NCBI GenBank assembly: GCA_036375695.1
Contig: DASVBU010000017.1
Coordinates: forward strand, 1 to 47,301
Length of the DNA: 47,301 nucleotides
Direction of reading: 5' to 3'
Origin: ZC4RG35 sp036375695
Lineage (GTDB): Bacteria; Actinomycetota; Acidimicrobiia; Spongiisociales; ZC4RG35
The position numbers and the translations under genes are program-made. Shown here piece after piece: positions 31,316 to 39,044 of the stretch. Position 1 is the stretch's first letter. Every line of letters begins with the position of its first letter. The notes under the pieces were generated by a model that saw only the letters and a program-made list of their open reading frames with translations, was not told the origin of the DNA and did not search any database.

Positions 31316-31878
31316 GGGACCGCTATCAGGTCACGAAGCGCCGCCAGCTTCGCCTCGCCGATCCCGGGAACCTGGAGCAGGTCCTCCACGGTCTCGAACG
31401 GCCCGTTCTGCTCCCGGTAGGCGACGATCCGCTCGGCGAGGACTGGACCGACACCGGGCAGGTTCTCCAGTTCGGCCGCCGTGGCCCGGTTGACCGCGAT
31501 CCGACCGTCCCCACCGACCGCACCGGCTGCGGCACCTTCCGCCGTGGCGGCCGCGCCGGGGCCGGGGACGATGACCTGTGCCCCATCGGAAACAGGTGCA
31601 GCCAGGTTGATCGCATCGGCGAGGGCGCCTGGACGCATCCCACCCGCCGCGGCGACCGCATCGGCGACGAGGGACCCCTCGGGCAGGGAGACGACACCCG
31701 GTGCCACCACCCAGCCACCGACATGAACCCGAATGCCGGGCTGGACGAAGGTCGAGGTCGTCTGAGGGCGACTCGTGCTCGCGGTCGCCGGGGCCCTTTG
31801 GAGCGAGCCGAACCAGCCACCGACCACGACAGCCGCTCCTGCCAGGACCATCCCCACCTTCCAGGTGCTGACCCCCAC
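31312..31878 (-). CDS. comEA: Competence protein ComEA (SLBB plus helix-hairpin-helix)
   Basis: A membrane anchor (about 8-25) is followed by a Ser/Thr linker. An SLBB domain comes next (IRVHVGGWVVAPGVVSLPEG, to about 105), then an Ala/Gly linker and a double HhH DNA-binding domain (VNRATAAELENLPGVGPVLA, ETVEDLLQVPGIGEAKL). It binds extracellular DNA and hands it to ComEC, whose gene it overlaps by 4 nt. The start is GTG 31878; no ribosome binding site is seen. Together with comEC it suggests natural transformation capacity, although no pilus genes are in the window. Confidence 0.92.
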   Translation of the reverse strand: MGVSTWKVGMVLAGAAVVVGGWFGSLQRAPATASTSRPQTTSTFVQPGIRVHVGGWVVAPGVVSLPEGSLVADAVAAAGGMRPGALADAINLAAPVSDGAQVIVPGPGAAATAEGAAAGAVGGDGRIAVNRATAAELENLPGVGPVLAERIVAYREQNGPFETVEDLLQVPGIGEAKLAALRDLIAVP

Positions 31879-31931
31879 GACTGGCTACCTAATGCGCAGC
31901 CGTGGCCGAGACAAGGCCCCCAAGCCTGCTT

Positions 31932-32372
31932 TCAGCGGGTTCGTTTGATGGAGATGGAGTAGTTCAGGATGACCTTGTCACGGTCCTGCACCGACTGGAT
32001 GTTGACCCGATAGGTGTCGCTGTCGAAAAAGCCCCCGTCGGGGTCGCGTTCGAAGCCCGCACCCAGCAGGGCCTGTGCGGCGCGCTCCACGGCCCGCTCC
32101 CTTGGCCCGTCGGTTCGGACTAGGACGATCCAGACACCACTCTCCGGCGTACCCCCGCCTCGAATCACCTCACCGTCGACCAGCGGGATCTGATCCGACG
32201 GGAAGCCCTCGGGAAGCCCGTCGATGAACGAGTCGTCCCAGTCGGACCCGGTGGTCGTGGTGGCGTCGCCGCCCGGATCGGTCGATCGGGTGGTGTCACC
32301 GCCACCGCCGCTGCAAGCGGCGACGAGGAGAGCCAGGATCACGAGCCCGACGAACCCGGATCGGACACCCAC
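31932..32372 (-). CDS. Putative lipoprotein (146 aa)
   Basis: A lipobox LALLVAAC (C20) follows a short hydrophobic signal, so the mature protein is lipid-anchored outside the membrane. GTG 32372 is chosen because AAGGAGG lies upstream at proper spacing and the signal peptide begins there. After a Gly/Ser/Thr linker the domain reads DGLPEGFPSDQIPLVDGEVI, and later ERAVERAAQALLGAGFERD and YRVNIQSVQDRDKVILNYSI, an alpha/beta fold I do not recognise. It lies between comEA and a zincin-like gene. Confidence 0.75.
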   Translation of the reverse strand: MGVRSGFVGLVILALLVAACSGGGGDTTRSTDPGGDATTTTGSDWDDSFIDGLPEGFPSDQIPLVDGEVIRGGGTPESGVWIVLVRTDGPRERAVERAAQALLGAGFERDPDGGFFDSDTYRVNIQSVQDRDKVILNYSISIKRTR

Positions 32373-32424
32373 CGGAACACCCTCCTTGCTCGATGTGTGC
32401 CTGGCCACCTTAGAACCCCGGAAA

Positions 32425-32826
32425 TCACACGGGCCGGAAGTAGCGCTCCGCGACCTCCCGCGCCTCTGCCTCGTACGGATTGGCCCGATACGCGGCCCGG
32501 TGGCCCAGCCCACGAATGATGCCGGAGAAGTACCGGCTCATGTAGCGACGGAGGAAGCCCACCGCCCCGTAGTCGTGCCATTGTCGAACGTGGACCAGCT
32601 CGTGGACGACGAGCGGTCCCAACCGGCCGGCCGGCCCGTGGAGGACCTCGGGCCGGACGAACACCCGGTCGCCGAGGGTCATCGCGTCCGTCCCCCGTCC
32701 CCAGGCGCGGCACATCCACCCCGGGGCGGGGAGGAGGACGACACGATCGGGGTCCACCGGATGGATGGAGGCCAGGAGCTCGGCGGTGTCGAGCCCGGAG
32801 GCACGGAGGGCTTGGCCCGCGGTCAC
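32425..32826 (-). CDS. Zincin-like DUF4157-type protein (HELVH motif)
   Basis: The 133-aa protein contains RLGPLVVHELVHVRQWHDYG with H75-E76-L-V-H79, the HExxH zinc-protease pattern, and a downstream YEAEAREVAERYF whose Glu may be the third ligand. Such small DUF4157-type proteins are common in actinobacteria, and protease activity is not established. No signal peptide or membrane helix is seen. It overlaps the leuS stop by 4 nt, so it is coupled to leuS. Confidence 0.75.
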   Translation of the reverse strand: MTAGQALRASGLDTAELLASIHPVDPDRVVLLPAPGWMCRAWGRGTDAMTLGDRVFVRPEVLHGPAGRLGPLVVHELVHVRQWHDYGAVGFLRRYMSRYFSGIIRGLGHRAAYRANPYEAEAREVAERYFRPV

Positions 32827-35243
32827 CCGACGACGACGTTGACGAGGCGCGGCGGCTTGGAGATCACCTTGCGCACCTCGTGGCCGTCGAAATAGGCCTG
32901 CGCTCTCTCGGATGCCAGGGCGACACGCTCTGCCTCTTCGGGTGTGATGTCGGCCGGGACCTCGATACGGTCCCTCACCTTCCCGTTGACCTGGACGATC
33001 AGGGTCACGGTCTCCTCACGGGCCAGTTCCTCGTCCCACTGCGGCCAGGGCTGACGCGCCAGCATCCCGCCGTAACCCCTGATCTCCCAGATCTCGTGCG
33101 AGATGTGGGGCGCCATCGGGGCGAGCATGAGCAGCAGCAGGCGCATCACCTCGTCGAAGGTCTCCTGCCGCGGCTCGTTGGCCAGGTAGTCGCCCATGGC
33201 GTTGCCGAGGATCATCAACGCCGGGATGGCGGTGTTGAACTGGAACCTCTCGATGTCCTCGGTGACCTTCTTCAAGGCACGGTGGGCAGCCCCGATCACC
33301 TCCCGGTCCCGGTCGTCCTCGGGGCGGTCGGCGAAGTCGCCCGGCTGGGTCGCCATCCTCCACACCCGCTCCAGGAAGCGCCGGGTCCCGTCGATGCCGC
33401 CGTCGTTCCAGACGGCGTCCTCCTGAGGGGGGCCCAGGAACAGGTGGAAGAGGCGAAGCGCGTCGGCGCCGTGGCTCTCGTACATGTCGACGGGGTCGAC
33501 AACGTTGCCCTTCGACTTGGACATCTTCGCCCCGCCCAGTGTGATCATCCCCTGGGTGAACAGACGGCTGAACGGCTCCTCCACCGACGACATCCCCATG
33601 TCGTAGAGGAACTTGGTGATGAACCGGGCGTAGAGAAGGTGGAGCACGGCGTGCTCCACGCCGCCGATGTACTGGTCGACCGGCATCCAGTACGCCGCCT
33701 TCTCCGGGTCGAACATGTCGTCGTCGTTGTGCGGATCGGCGTAACGGAAGAAGTACCAGGACGAGTCGACGAACGTGTCCATCGTGTCGGTCTCCCGCTT
33801 CGCCGGCCCGCCACAACTGGGGCAATCGGTGTTGACGAAGGTTTCCACGGCGGCCAGCGGAGACCGGCCCTTGGGCATCCAGTCCTCGACCTCTGGCAGC
33901 ATCACGGGCAACTGATCACGCGGGACCGGGACCAGGCCGCACGAAGGGCAATCGACGATCGGGATCGGCGAGCCCCAATAGCGCTGGCGGCTGATCAACC
34001 AGTCACGGAGCCGGTAGTTGACCGCGCGTTCGCCGATGCCGCGCTCCTCGAGCCACTGGATGATCCGCTTCTTGGCGTCTTCCATGTACAGGCCGTCGAG
34101 GAAGTCGGAATTGATGGTCGGTCCGTCGCCGACATAGGCCTCGCCCTCCCAGTCGTCGGGCGGCTGGACGGTGCGGATGATCTCGAGCCCGTATCTTGTG
34201 GCGAAGTCCCAGTCGCGCTGGTCCTGGCCGGGGACCGCCATGATCGCCCCCGTGCCGTAGCCCATCAGCACGTAGTCGGCGACGTAGATGGGGACGCGCT
34301 TCCCGTTGACGGGGTTGATGGCGTGACGACCCGTGAAGACACCGGTCTTGTCACCCTCGGCCATCCGCTCCAGCTCGGATTCGTGGGACGCCTTCTCCTG
34401 ATAGGCGTGGACCTCCTCCTCTTCGGGCCGGCCCGCCACCAGCTCGTCGACCAGGGGGTGCTCCGGCGCCAGGACACAGAAGGTCATGCCGAAGATCGTG
34501 TCGGGACGCGTGGTGAACACCTCGAAGCTGCCTCCGCCCTCGACCTGGATGGTGAAGCGAGCGCCCTCGGACCGGCCGATCCAGTTGCGCTGCATCGTGC
34601 GAACGCGCTCGGGCCAGTGCTCCAGCTTCTCGATGTCGGCCAGCAGCCGCTCGGCGTAATCGGTGATGCGGAAGAACCACTGCGCCAGATTCCGGCGCAC
34701 CACCGGAGTGCCGCAGCGCTCACAGGCTCCGTCCACGACCTGCTCGTTGGCCAGCACCGTCTGGTCGTTGGGGCACCAGTTGACCGGTGCCTCCTTCTTG
34801 TAGGCCAGGCCCCGCTCGAACAACTCCAGGAACAACCACTGGTCCCACTTGTAGAAGTCGGGCTGATGGGAGGCGATCTCCCGACTCCAGTCGTACATGG
34901 CGCCCAGCTGCTTCATCTGGGTGGCCATCGTGGCGATCTGCTTCTCGGTGTTGATCCGGGGATGGACACCGGTGGCTATGGCGGCGTTCTCCGCGGGCAG
35001 GCCGAAGCTGTCCCAGCCCATGGGCGACAACACGTTGAAGCCCCGCATGGTCTTGTAGCGGGTGAGCAGGTCACCGTATGTGTAGTTGCGGATGTGCCCC
35101 TGGTGCAGCGCTCCCGAGGGGTAGGGGTACATGCAGACGTTGTAGAACTTGGGCCGGGCAGGGTCCACTTCGACCTGGAAGACCTTCTCTTCCTCCCAGA
35201 TCTTCTGCCACTTGGATTCGATGGCCTTGTGGTCGTACGACAT
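32823..35243 (-). CDS. leuS: Leucyl-tRNA synthetase
   Basis: This 806-aa class I synthetase has the HIGH signature as MYPYPSGALHQGHIRNYT, a CP1 editing domain (about 220-410) and KMSKS as GGAKMSKSKGNVVDP. Zinc-binding CxxC pairs (CERCGTP, CPSCGG) are present. ATG 35243 matches the family start (MSYDHKAIESKWQKIWEEEK). There is no ribosome binding site: the region before ATG is CCCTTTTCCCCCCG, with a TACCCT -10 ten nt upstream, suggesting a very short or absent leader. The DUF4157-like gene follows with a 4-nt overlap. Confidence 0.97.
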   Translation of the reverse strand: MSYDHKAIESKWQKIWEEEKVFQVEVDPARPKFYNVCMYPYPSGALHQGHIRNYTYGDLLTRYKTMRGFNVLSPMGWDSFGLPAENAAIATGVHPRINTEKQIATMATQMKQLGAMYDWSREIASHQPDFYKWDQWLFLELFERGLAYKKEAPVNWCPNDQTVLANEQVVDGACERCGTPVVRRNLAQWFFRITDYAERLLADIEKLEHWPERVRTMQRNWIGRSEGARFTIQVEGGGSFEVFTTRPDTIFGMTFCVLAPEHPLVDELVAGRPEEEEVHAYQEKASHESELERMAEGDKTGVFTGRHAINPVNGKRVPIYVADYVLMGYGTGAIMAVPGQDQRDWDFATRYGLEIIRTVQPPDDWEGEAYVGDGPTINSDFLDGLYMEDAKKRIIQWLEERGIGERAVNYRLRDWLISRQRYWGSPIPIVDCPSCGLVPVPRDQLPVMLPEVEDWMPKGRSPLAAVETFVNTDCPSCGGPAKRETDTMDTFVDSSWYFFRYADPHNDDDMFDPEKAAYWMPVDQYIGGVEHAVLHLLYARFITKFLYDMGMSSVEEPFSRLFTQGMITLGGAKMSKSKGNVVDPVDMYESHGADALRLFHLFLGPPQEDAVWNDGGIDGTRRFLERVWRMATQPGDFADRPEDDRDREVIGAAHRALKKVTEDIERFQFNTAIPALMILGNAMGDYLANEPRQETFDEVMRLLLLMLAPMAPHISHEIWEIRGYGGMLARQPWPQWDEELAREETVTLIVQVNGKVRDRIEVPADITPEEAERVALASERAQAYFDGHEVRKVISKPPRLVNVVVG

Positions 35244-35253
35244 CGGGGGGAAA

Positions 35254-35259
35254 AGGGTA
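35254..35259 (-). promoter_or_regulatory. -10 element of leuS
   Basis: TACCCT on the minus strand ends 10 nt before ATG 35243, within a pyrimidine-rich leader without any ribosome binding site. Confidence 0.4.
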
Positions 35260-35302
35260 CCTGCCCCTGCCAAGATGAAAACCGCACGCTCAGGAGGGTT
35301 TG

Positions 35303-36151
35303 ATGCAAAGAGTCGGTGTCATCGGCGGCGGCCTCATGGGCTCGGGAATCGCCGAGGTTTGCGCCCGTTCCGGGCACGACGTCGTGGTCCACGAGGTCGA
35401 TCTGGCGGCGGCGGAGGCGGCGATCGGACGGATCCACAAGTCGCTCGACCGCGGGGTGGGGAGAGGGAAGCTCTCTTCCGAGGAAGCGGAGGAGGCCAAG
35501 GCGAGGATCACCGTCTCCACGGACCTGAACGAGCAGGCGGACCGCCAGATCGTCATCGAGGCTGCCACCGAGAACGAGGAGTTGAAGAAGGGTCTGTTCG
35601 CCGACCTGGACCGGGTCGTCACCGACCCCTATGCCATCCTCGCCTCGAACACGTCTTCGATCCCGATCACCAGGCTGGCAGCCGTGACGTCGCGACCCTC
35701 ACGTGTCGTCGGGCTCCACTTCTTCAACCCGGTCCCGGTGATGGCCCTCGTAGAACTGATCACGACGGTGTCCACCGACCCCACCGTCGCCGATCAGGCT
35801 CAATCCTTCGCCCAGGGCCTCGGGAAAACGGTGATCAGGGCCAAGGACCGCGCCGGATTCGTGGTCAACATGCTGCTCGTTCCCTACATGCTGGCGGGGA
35901 TCCGCATGTTCGAGGCGGGCTTCGCCACCCGGGAGGACATCGACACCGGAATGCGGCTCGGGGCGAACCATCCCATGGGCCCTCTCGAGCTGACCGACTT
36001 CGTCGGGCTCGACACCACCAAGTACGTGGCAGACGTCCTCTACGAGGAGTTCAAGGAGCCGTTGTACGCCTCTCCCCCGCTCCTCAGCCGCATGGTGGAA
36101 GCCGGCTGGCTGGGCCGGAAGACTGGGCGCGGTTTCTACGAATACGACTGA
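35303..36151 (+). CDS. 3-hydroxybutyryl/3-hydroxyacyl-CoA dehydrogenase
   Basis: The Rossmann start MQRVGVIGGGLMGSGIAEVC binds NAD(P). The catalytic block GLHFFNPVPVMALVELI (His, Glu) and the C-terminal domain with ANHPMGPLELTDFVGLDTT and GWLGRKTGRGFYEYD are diagnostic for the FadB2/Hbd/PaaH group (282 aa). It interconverts acetoacetyl-CoA-type and 3-hydroxyacyl-CoA thioesters in fatty acid or butanoate metabolism. AGGAGG (35292-35297) lies 5 nt before ATG 35303, and TTG 35300 is the in-frame alternative. It is divergent from leuS. Confidence 0.92.
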   Translation: MQRVGVIGGGLMGSGIAEVCARSGHDVVVHEVDLAAAEAAIGRIHKSLDRGVGRGKLSSEEAEEAKARITVSTDLNEQADRQIVIEAATENEELKKGLFADLDRVVTDPYAILASNTSSIPITRLAAVTSRPSRVVGLHFFNPVPVMALVELITTVSTDPTVADQAQSFAQGLGKTVIRAKDRAGFVVNMLLVPYMLAGIRMFEAGFATREDIDTGMRLGANHPMGPLELTDFVGLDTTKYVADVLYEEFKEPLYASPPLLSRMVEAGWLGRKTGRGFYEYD

Positions 36152-36241
36152 AGAAAGGGGCCTTCTGGGGGGTCGCGCGACGACCGTCGAAGATAACCTG
36201 CGAGTCGCTGTTCGGCGCCCGACCGGACGGGAGGAGAAGCG

Positions 36242-36691
36242 ATGACATACGACCCTACTTCCCCATCAAGTCCCGAACCGGATGAGTCGTCACCGGTTGC
36301 CGACGCCATGGCCGATGCCAGGGAGGCGTTCAATCGGTCCGGTTTCTCCACACCCACCGGGATGGTGGCGCTGGCCGCATTCGTCCTCATAGGCGTGGAG
36401 CTCATCTTCAACGTCATCATGAGTGAGTACGGCATCGACTGGTCGCTCCTCGCGCTGGCGCTCTTGGCCGTCATCGTGTACTTCGGCAAAGGTGCCTACG
36501 ACCGGGTAGCGCCCGTGGACGCGCTCCTCAAGCTCGTGGGCATGCTGATCGCATCGCTGGTCGCCTTCCACATCCTCTGGGATCTGCGTTACGCCGACTC
36601 CAACCTGGATGAGATCGGCGACATCCTCGGCGCCCTATTCGTCGCGGGCGCCGGTGTGCTCGCGTTTCTCGGAGCGCGGGCGATCAAGTAG
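36242..36691 (+). CDS. Small membrane protein, four predicted helices
   Basis: After a Pro/Ser-rich cytosolic start there are hydrophobic segments at about 40-60, 68-84, 95-112 and 129-146, so an integral membrane protein of 149 aa. I do not recognise the family. GGAGGAGAAGCG precedes ATG 36242. It follows the dehydrogenase gene by 90 nt and is closed by a strong hairpin. Confidence 0.75.
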   Translation: MTYDPTSPSSPEPDESSPVADAMADAREAFNRSGFSTPTGMVALAAFVLIGVELIFNVIMSEYGIDWSLLALALLAVIVYFGKGAYDRVAPVDALLKLVGMLIASLVAFHILWDLRYADSNLDEIGDILGALFVAGAGVLAFLGARAIK

Positions 36692-36709
36692 GGCGGAGTC
36701 AGGAACCGA

Positions 36710-36737
36710 GACGGCGGACGCGCTCGCGTCCGCCGTC
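36710..36737. terminator. GC-rich hairpin after the membrane-protein gene
   Basis: GACGGCGGACGCG (36710-36722) pairs with CGCGTCCGCCGTC (36725-36737). There is no T-run, so it is a terminator of the GC-rich actinobacterial style. It lies 19 nt after the stop codon. Confidence 0.65.
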
Positions 36738-36750
36738 CCCTACCAGCCCC

Positions 36751-36822
36751 AGGATTTCTCCCCCATGCGCACCATGGGGAGTACCCGGCGGAGCCGGGGA
36801 GGGGCGCGCGAGCGAAGCGAGC
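36751..36822 (+). repeat. REP-like intergenic repeat, copy 3
   Basis: GGATTTCTCCCCC, a loop, TGGGGAGTACCCGGCGGAGC, CGGGGAGGGGCGCGC and GAGCGAAGCGAGC repeat the order seen at 12395-12472 and 25553-25625. It sits between a terminator and the next gene. Confidence 0.7.
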
Positions 36823-36891
36823 CAGGAAACCCGCGATGCTGCGATGCGCGGGGATTCGCCCTACTAGCTTGTCGGTCAGAGGAGCAGACGC

Positions 36892-38559
36892 GTGCTGATC
36901 GACAGGATCCGTTCCGCGGTGATCGGTTCCGACACCGCGGTGATGACCCCCTTCGGTGTGAGAAGGGTGGTCTACGCCGACTACACCGCCTCGGGACGCT
37001 CCCTCTCCTTCATCGAGGACTACATCAGGGAGGCCGTGCTCCCGATGTACGCCAACACCCACACCGAGACTTCGGGCACAGGTCTCCAGACGACCAGGTT
37101 CCGGGAGGAGGCGCGGGCCACGATCAGACGATGCGTGGGCGCCAACGCCGAGGAGCATGCGGTGATCTTCGCCGGGTCGGGCTCCACCGGAGCCATCGAC
37201 CGGCTCATCGCCATCATGGGCCTCCGGCTGCCGCATCAGTTGGACGAGAGGTTCTCGCTGCTGGAGCGGATCCCCCCTGACCAGCGACCGGTGATCTTTG
37301 TAGGACCGTACGAGCACCACTCCAACGAGCTGGGCTGGAGGGAAACCATCGCCGAAGTCATCGAGATCGACGAGGACTCCGACGGTCACATCGACCTGGA
37401 GGAGTTGGAGCGCCGGCTCATCGAGTTCGCCGACCGGCCGTTGAAGATCGGGAGCTTCTCGGCGGCATCCAACGTCACCGGGATCATCTCGGACACCACG
37501 GCCATCTCGTCGCTGCTCCACCGGCACGGCGCCCTGAGCTTCTGGGACTTTGCCGCCGCCGCCCCGTACGTGGAGATCGAGATGCGATCACCGAAGACCA
37601 ACGGACTGGATTACAAGGACGCCATCTTCATCTCGCCGCACAAGTTCATCGGCGGGCCCGGTACGCCCGGCGTCCTGGTGGTGAGACGTGAGTTGCTCGC
37701 CAACCGCGTCCCGGCGGTGCCGGGCGGCGGGACGGTCAGCTACGTGAGTCACGATCACCACCGGTACGTCTCTGATCCGGAGCATCGCGAGGAGGGAGGG
37801 ACGCCTGCCATCGTCGAGTCGATCCGGGCGGGGCTGGTCTTCGCCCTCAAGGAGCGGGTCGGCACCGACCTGATCCGGAAGCTGGAGCACGAGTGGATAA
37901 CGAGGGCGATCGAGTCGTGGATGGAGAACCCGAACATTCGCATCCTCGGCAACCCCGAGGCGGAACGCTTGTCGATCGTGTCGTTCCTGGTCCGGGCGCC
38001 GTCCCATCTGGGCGAAGACCGCTACCTCCACCACAACTTCGTTGTCGCCCTGCTCAACGACCTGTTCGGCATCCAGGCACGGGGAGGCTGCTCCTGTGCC
38101 GGCCCGTATGGCCATCGTCTCCTCGGCATCGACCACGAGACCAGCGCCCGGTTCGAGAAGGAAGTCCTTCAGGGATGCAACCTGATCAAACCGGGCTGGG
38201 TGCGGGTCAACTTCAACTATTTCATCCCCGAGGAGGAGTTCGACTACATCGTCCAGGCGGTCCATCTCGTCGCCGAGAAGGGCTGGAGGTTGCTGCCTCT
38301 CTACACCTACGACTCGGCGACCGGTGAGTGGTCTCACCGTGACGGCCAACCCGTGCCACCGCTGACCCTCGAAGGGTTCTTCGACGATGCACCACGACAG
38401 AGGATGACGGCTCAGATCGCCCGTCTTGCCGACTTCCTCGCCGAGGCCAAGGAGACCCTGGACCGGCCGATCGAGGTCACCGACCCGACCGACCCGCTAT
38501 CCCCCGGCTCGGAAGCGCTCCGCTGGTTTCCCCTTCCTTACGAGCTCAGCGAAACCTGA
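36892..38559 (+). CDS. Class V aminotransferase/cysteine desulfurase-like PLP enzyme
   Basis: The 555-aa protein has the fold-type I PLP core: VVYADYTASGRSLSFIEDYI, HTETSGTGLQTT, the phosphate-binding FAGSGSTGAIDRL, SFWDFAAAAPYVEIEM, and the Schiff-base lysine in ISPHKFIGGPGTPGVLVV. A cysteine loop, ARGGCSCAGPYGHRLLGI, resembles the SufS active-site Cys region, so desulfurase or lyase chemistry is possible. It is about 140 residues longer than SufS, mostly a C-terminal extension after about 470. No SUF genes adjoin it. GTG 36892 is preceded by GAGGAG (36879-36884). Confidence 0.85.
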   Translation: MLIDRIRSAVIGSDTAVMTPFGVRRVVYADYTASGRSLSFIEDYIREAVLPMYANTHTETSGTGLQTTRFREEARATIRRCVGANAEEHAVIFAGSGSTGAIDRLIAIMGLRLPHQLDERFSLLERIPPDQRPVIFVGPYEHHSNELGWRETIAEVIEIDEDSDGHIDLEELERRLIEFADRPLKIGSFSAASNVTGIISDTTAISSLLHRHGALSFWDFAAAAPYVEIEMRSPKTNGLDYKDAIFISPHKFIGGPGTPGVLVVRRELLANRVPAVPGGGTVSYVSHDHHRYVSDPEHREEGGTPAIVESIRAGLVFALKERVGTDLIRKLEHEWITRAIESWMENPNIRILGNPEAERLSIVSFLVRAPSHLGEDRYLHHNFVVALLNDLFGIQARGGCSCAGPYGHRLLGIDHETSARFEKEVLQGCNLIKPGWVRVNFNYFIPEEEFDYIVQAVHLVAEKGWRLLPLYTYDSATGEWSHRDGQPVPPLTLEGFFDDAPRQRMTAQIARLADFLAEAKETLDRPIEVTDPTDPLSPGSEALRWFPLPYELSET

Positions 38560-38603
38560 ATCGACGCGTGCAACCACCCGCGGCTCCGGCGCGTGGTATT
38601 GGC

Positions 38604-39044
38604 GTGAATGACGCCGCCATCTGGGCGAAGCACAAGGAAGAGCTGATCCGGTACGCCACCATGCTGGTGGGACCGGATCACGCCGAAGACATCCTCTCCG
38701 CTGTGGTGGAGCGGGTGCTTCGTCGGCGCGGGTCGCTGAGCGCACTCGACGATCCGCGCCCCTACCTCTTCCGCGCCGTGCTCAACGAGAGCCGGGGCCT
38801 GCTTCGTCGGAGGCGGCTGGACCCCTGGCCGGATGACGTGGTGGCCCGGACGGTCGAGTATCGGCCTGAGGTCGCCGCCGCCGTGGCCCGGCTTCCGGAG
38901 CGACAGCGCGCTGCCGTCTATCTCACCTACTGGAGGGATCTTCCGGTGCGTGAGGTGGCCCAGCTGATGGGCTGCCGCCCCGGCACCGTGAAGCGGTACC
39001 TGCATCTGGCCAGGAAGAAGCTGGAGGAGGTCTTGGACCCATGA
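38604..39044 (+). CDS. ECF-type sigma factor (146 aa)
   Basis: Region 2 (HKEELIRYATMLVGPDHAED to PYLFRAVLNESRGLLRRRR) and region 4 (LPERQRAAVYLTYWRDLPVR, EVAQLMGCRPGTVKRYLHLA) are clear. GTG 38604 is used because the domain begins there; GTG 38568 would add a Pro/Ala tail. It overlaps by 4 nt the gene for a membrane-anchored propeller-like protein. This mirrors the pair at 3584-5132, although the two sigma factors are not close relatives. Confidence 0.87.
   Translation: MNDAAIWAKHKEELIRYATMLVGPDHAEDILSAVVERVLRRRGSLSALDDPRPYLFRAVLNESRGLLRRRRLDPWPDDVVARTVEYRPEVAAAVARLPERQRAAVYLTYWRDLPVREVAQLMGCRPGTVKRYLHLARKKLEEVLDP

Noticed and set aside
32880..35303. An 807-codon plus-strand open frame opposite leuS.
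   Set aside because: Same antisense-shadow pattern; the minus frame is a complete leucyl-tRNA synthetase.
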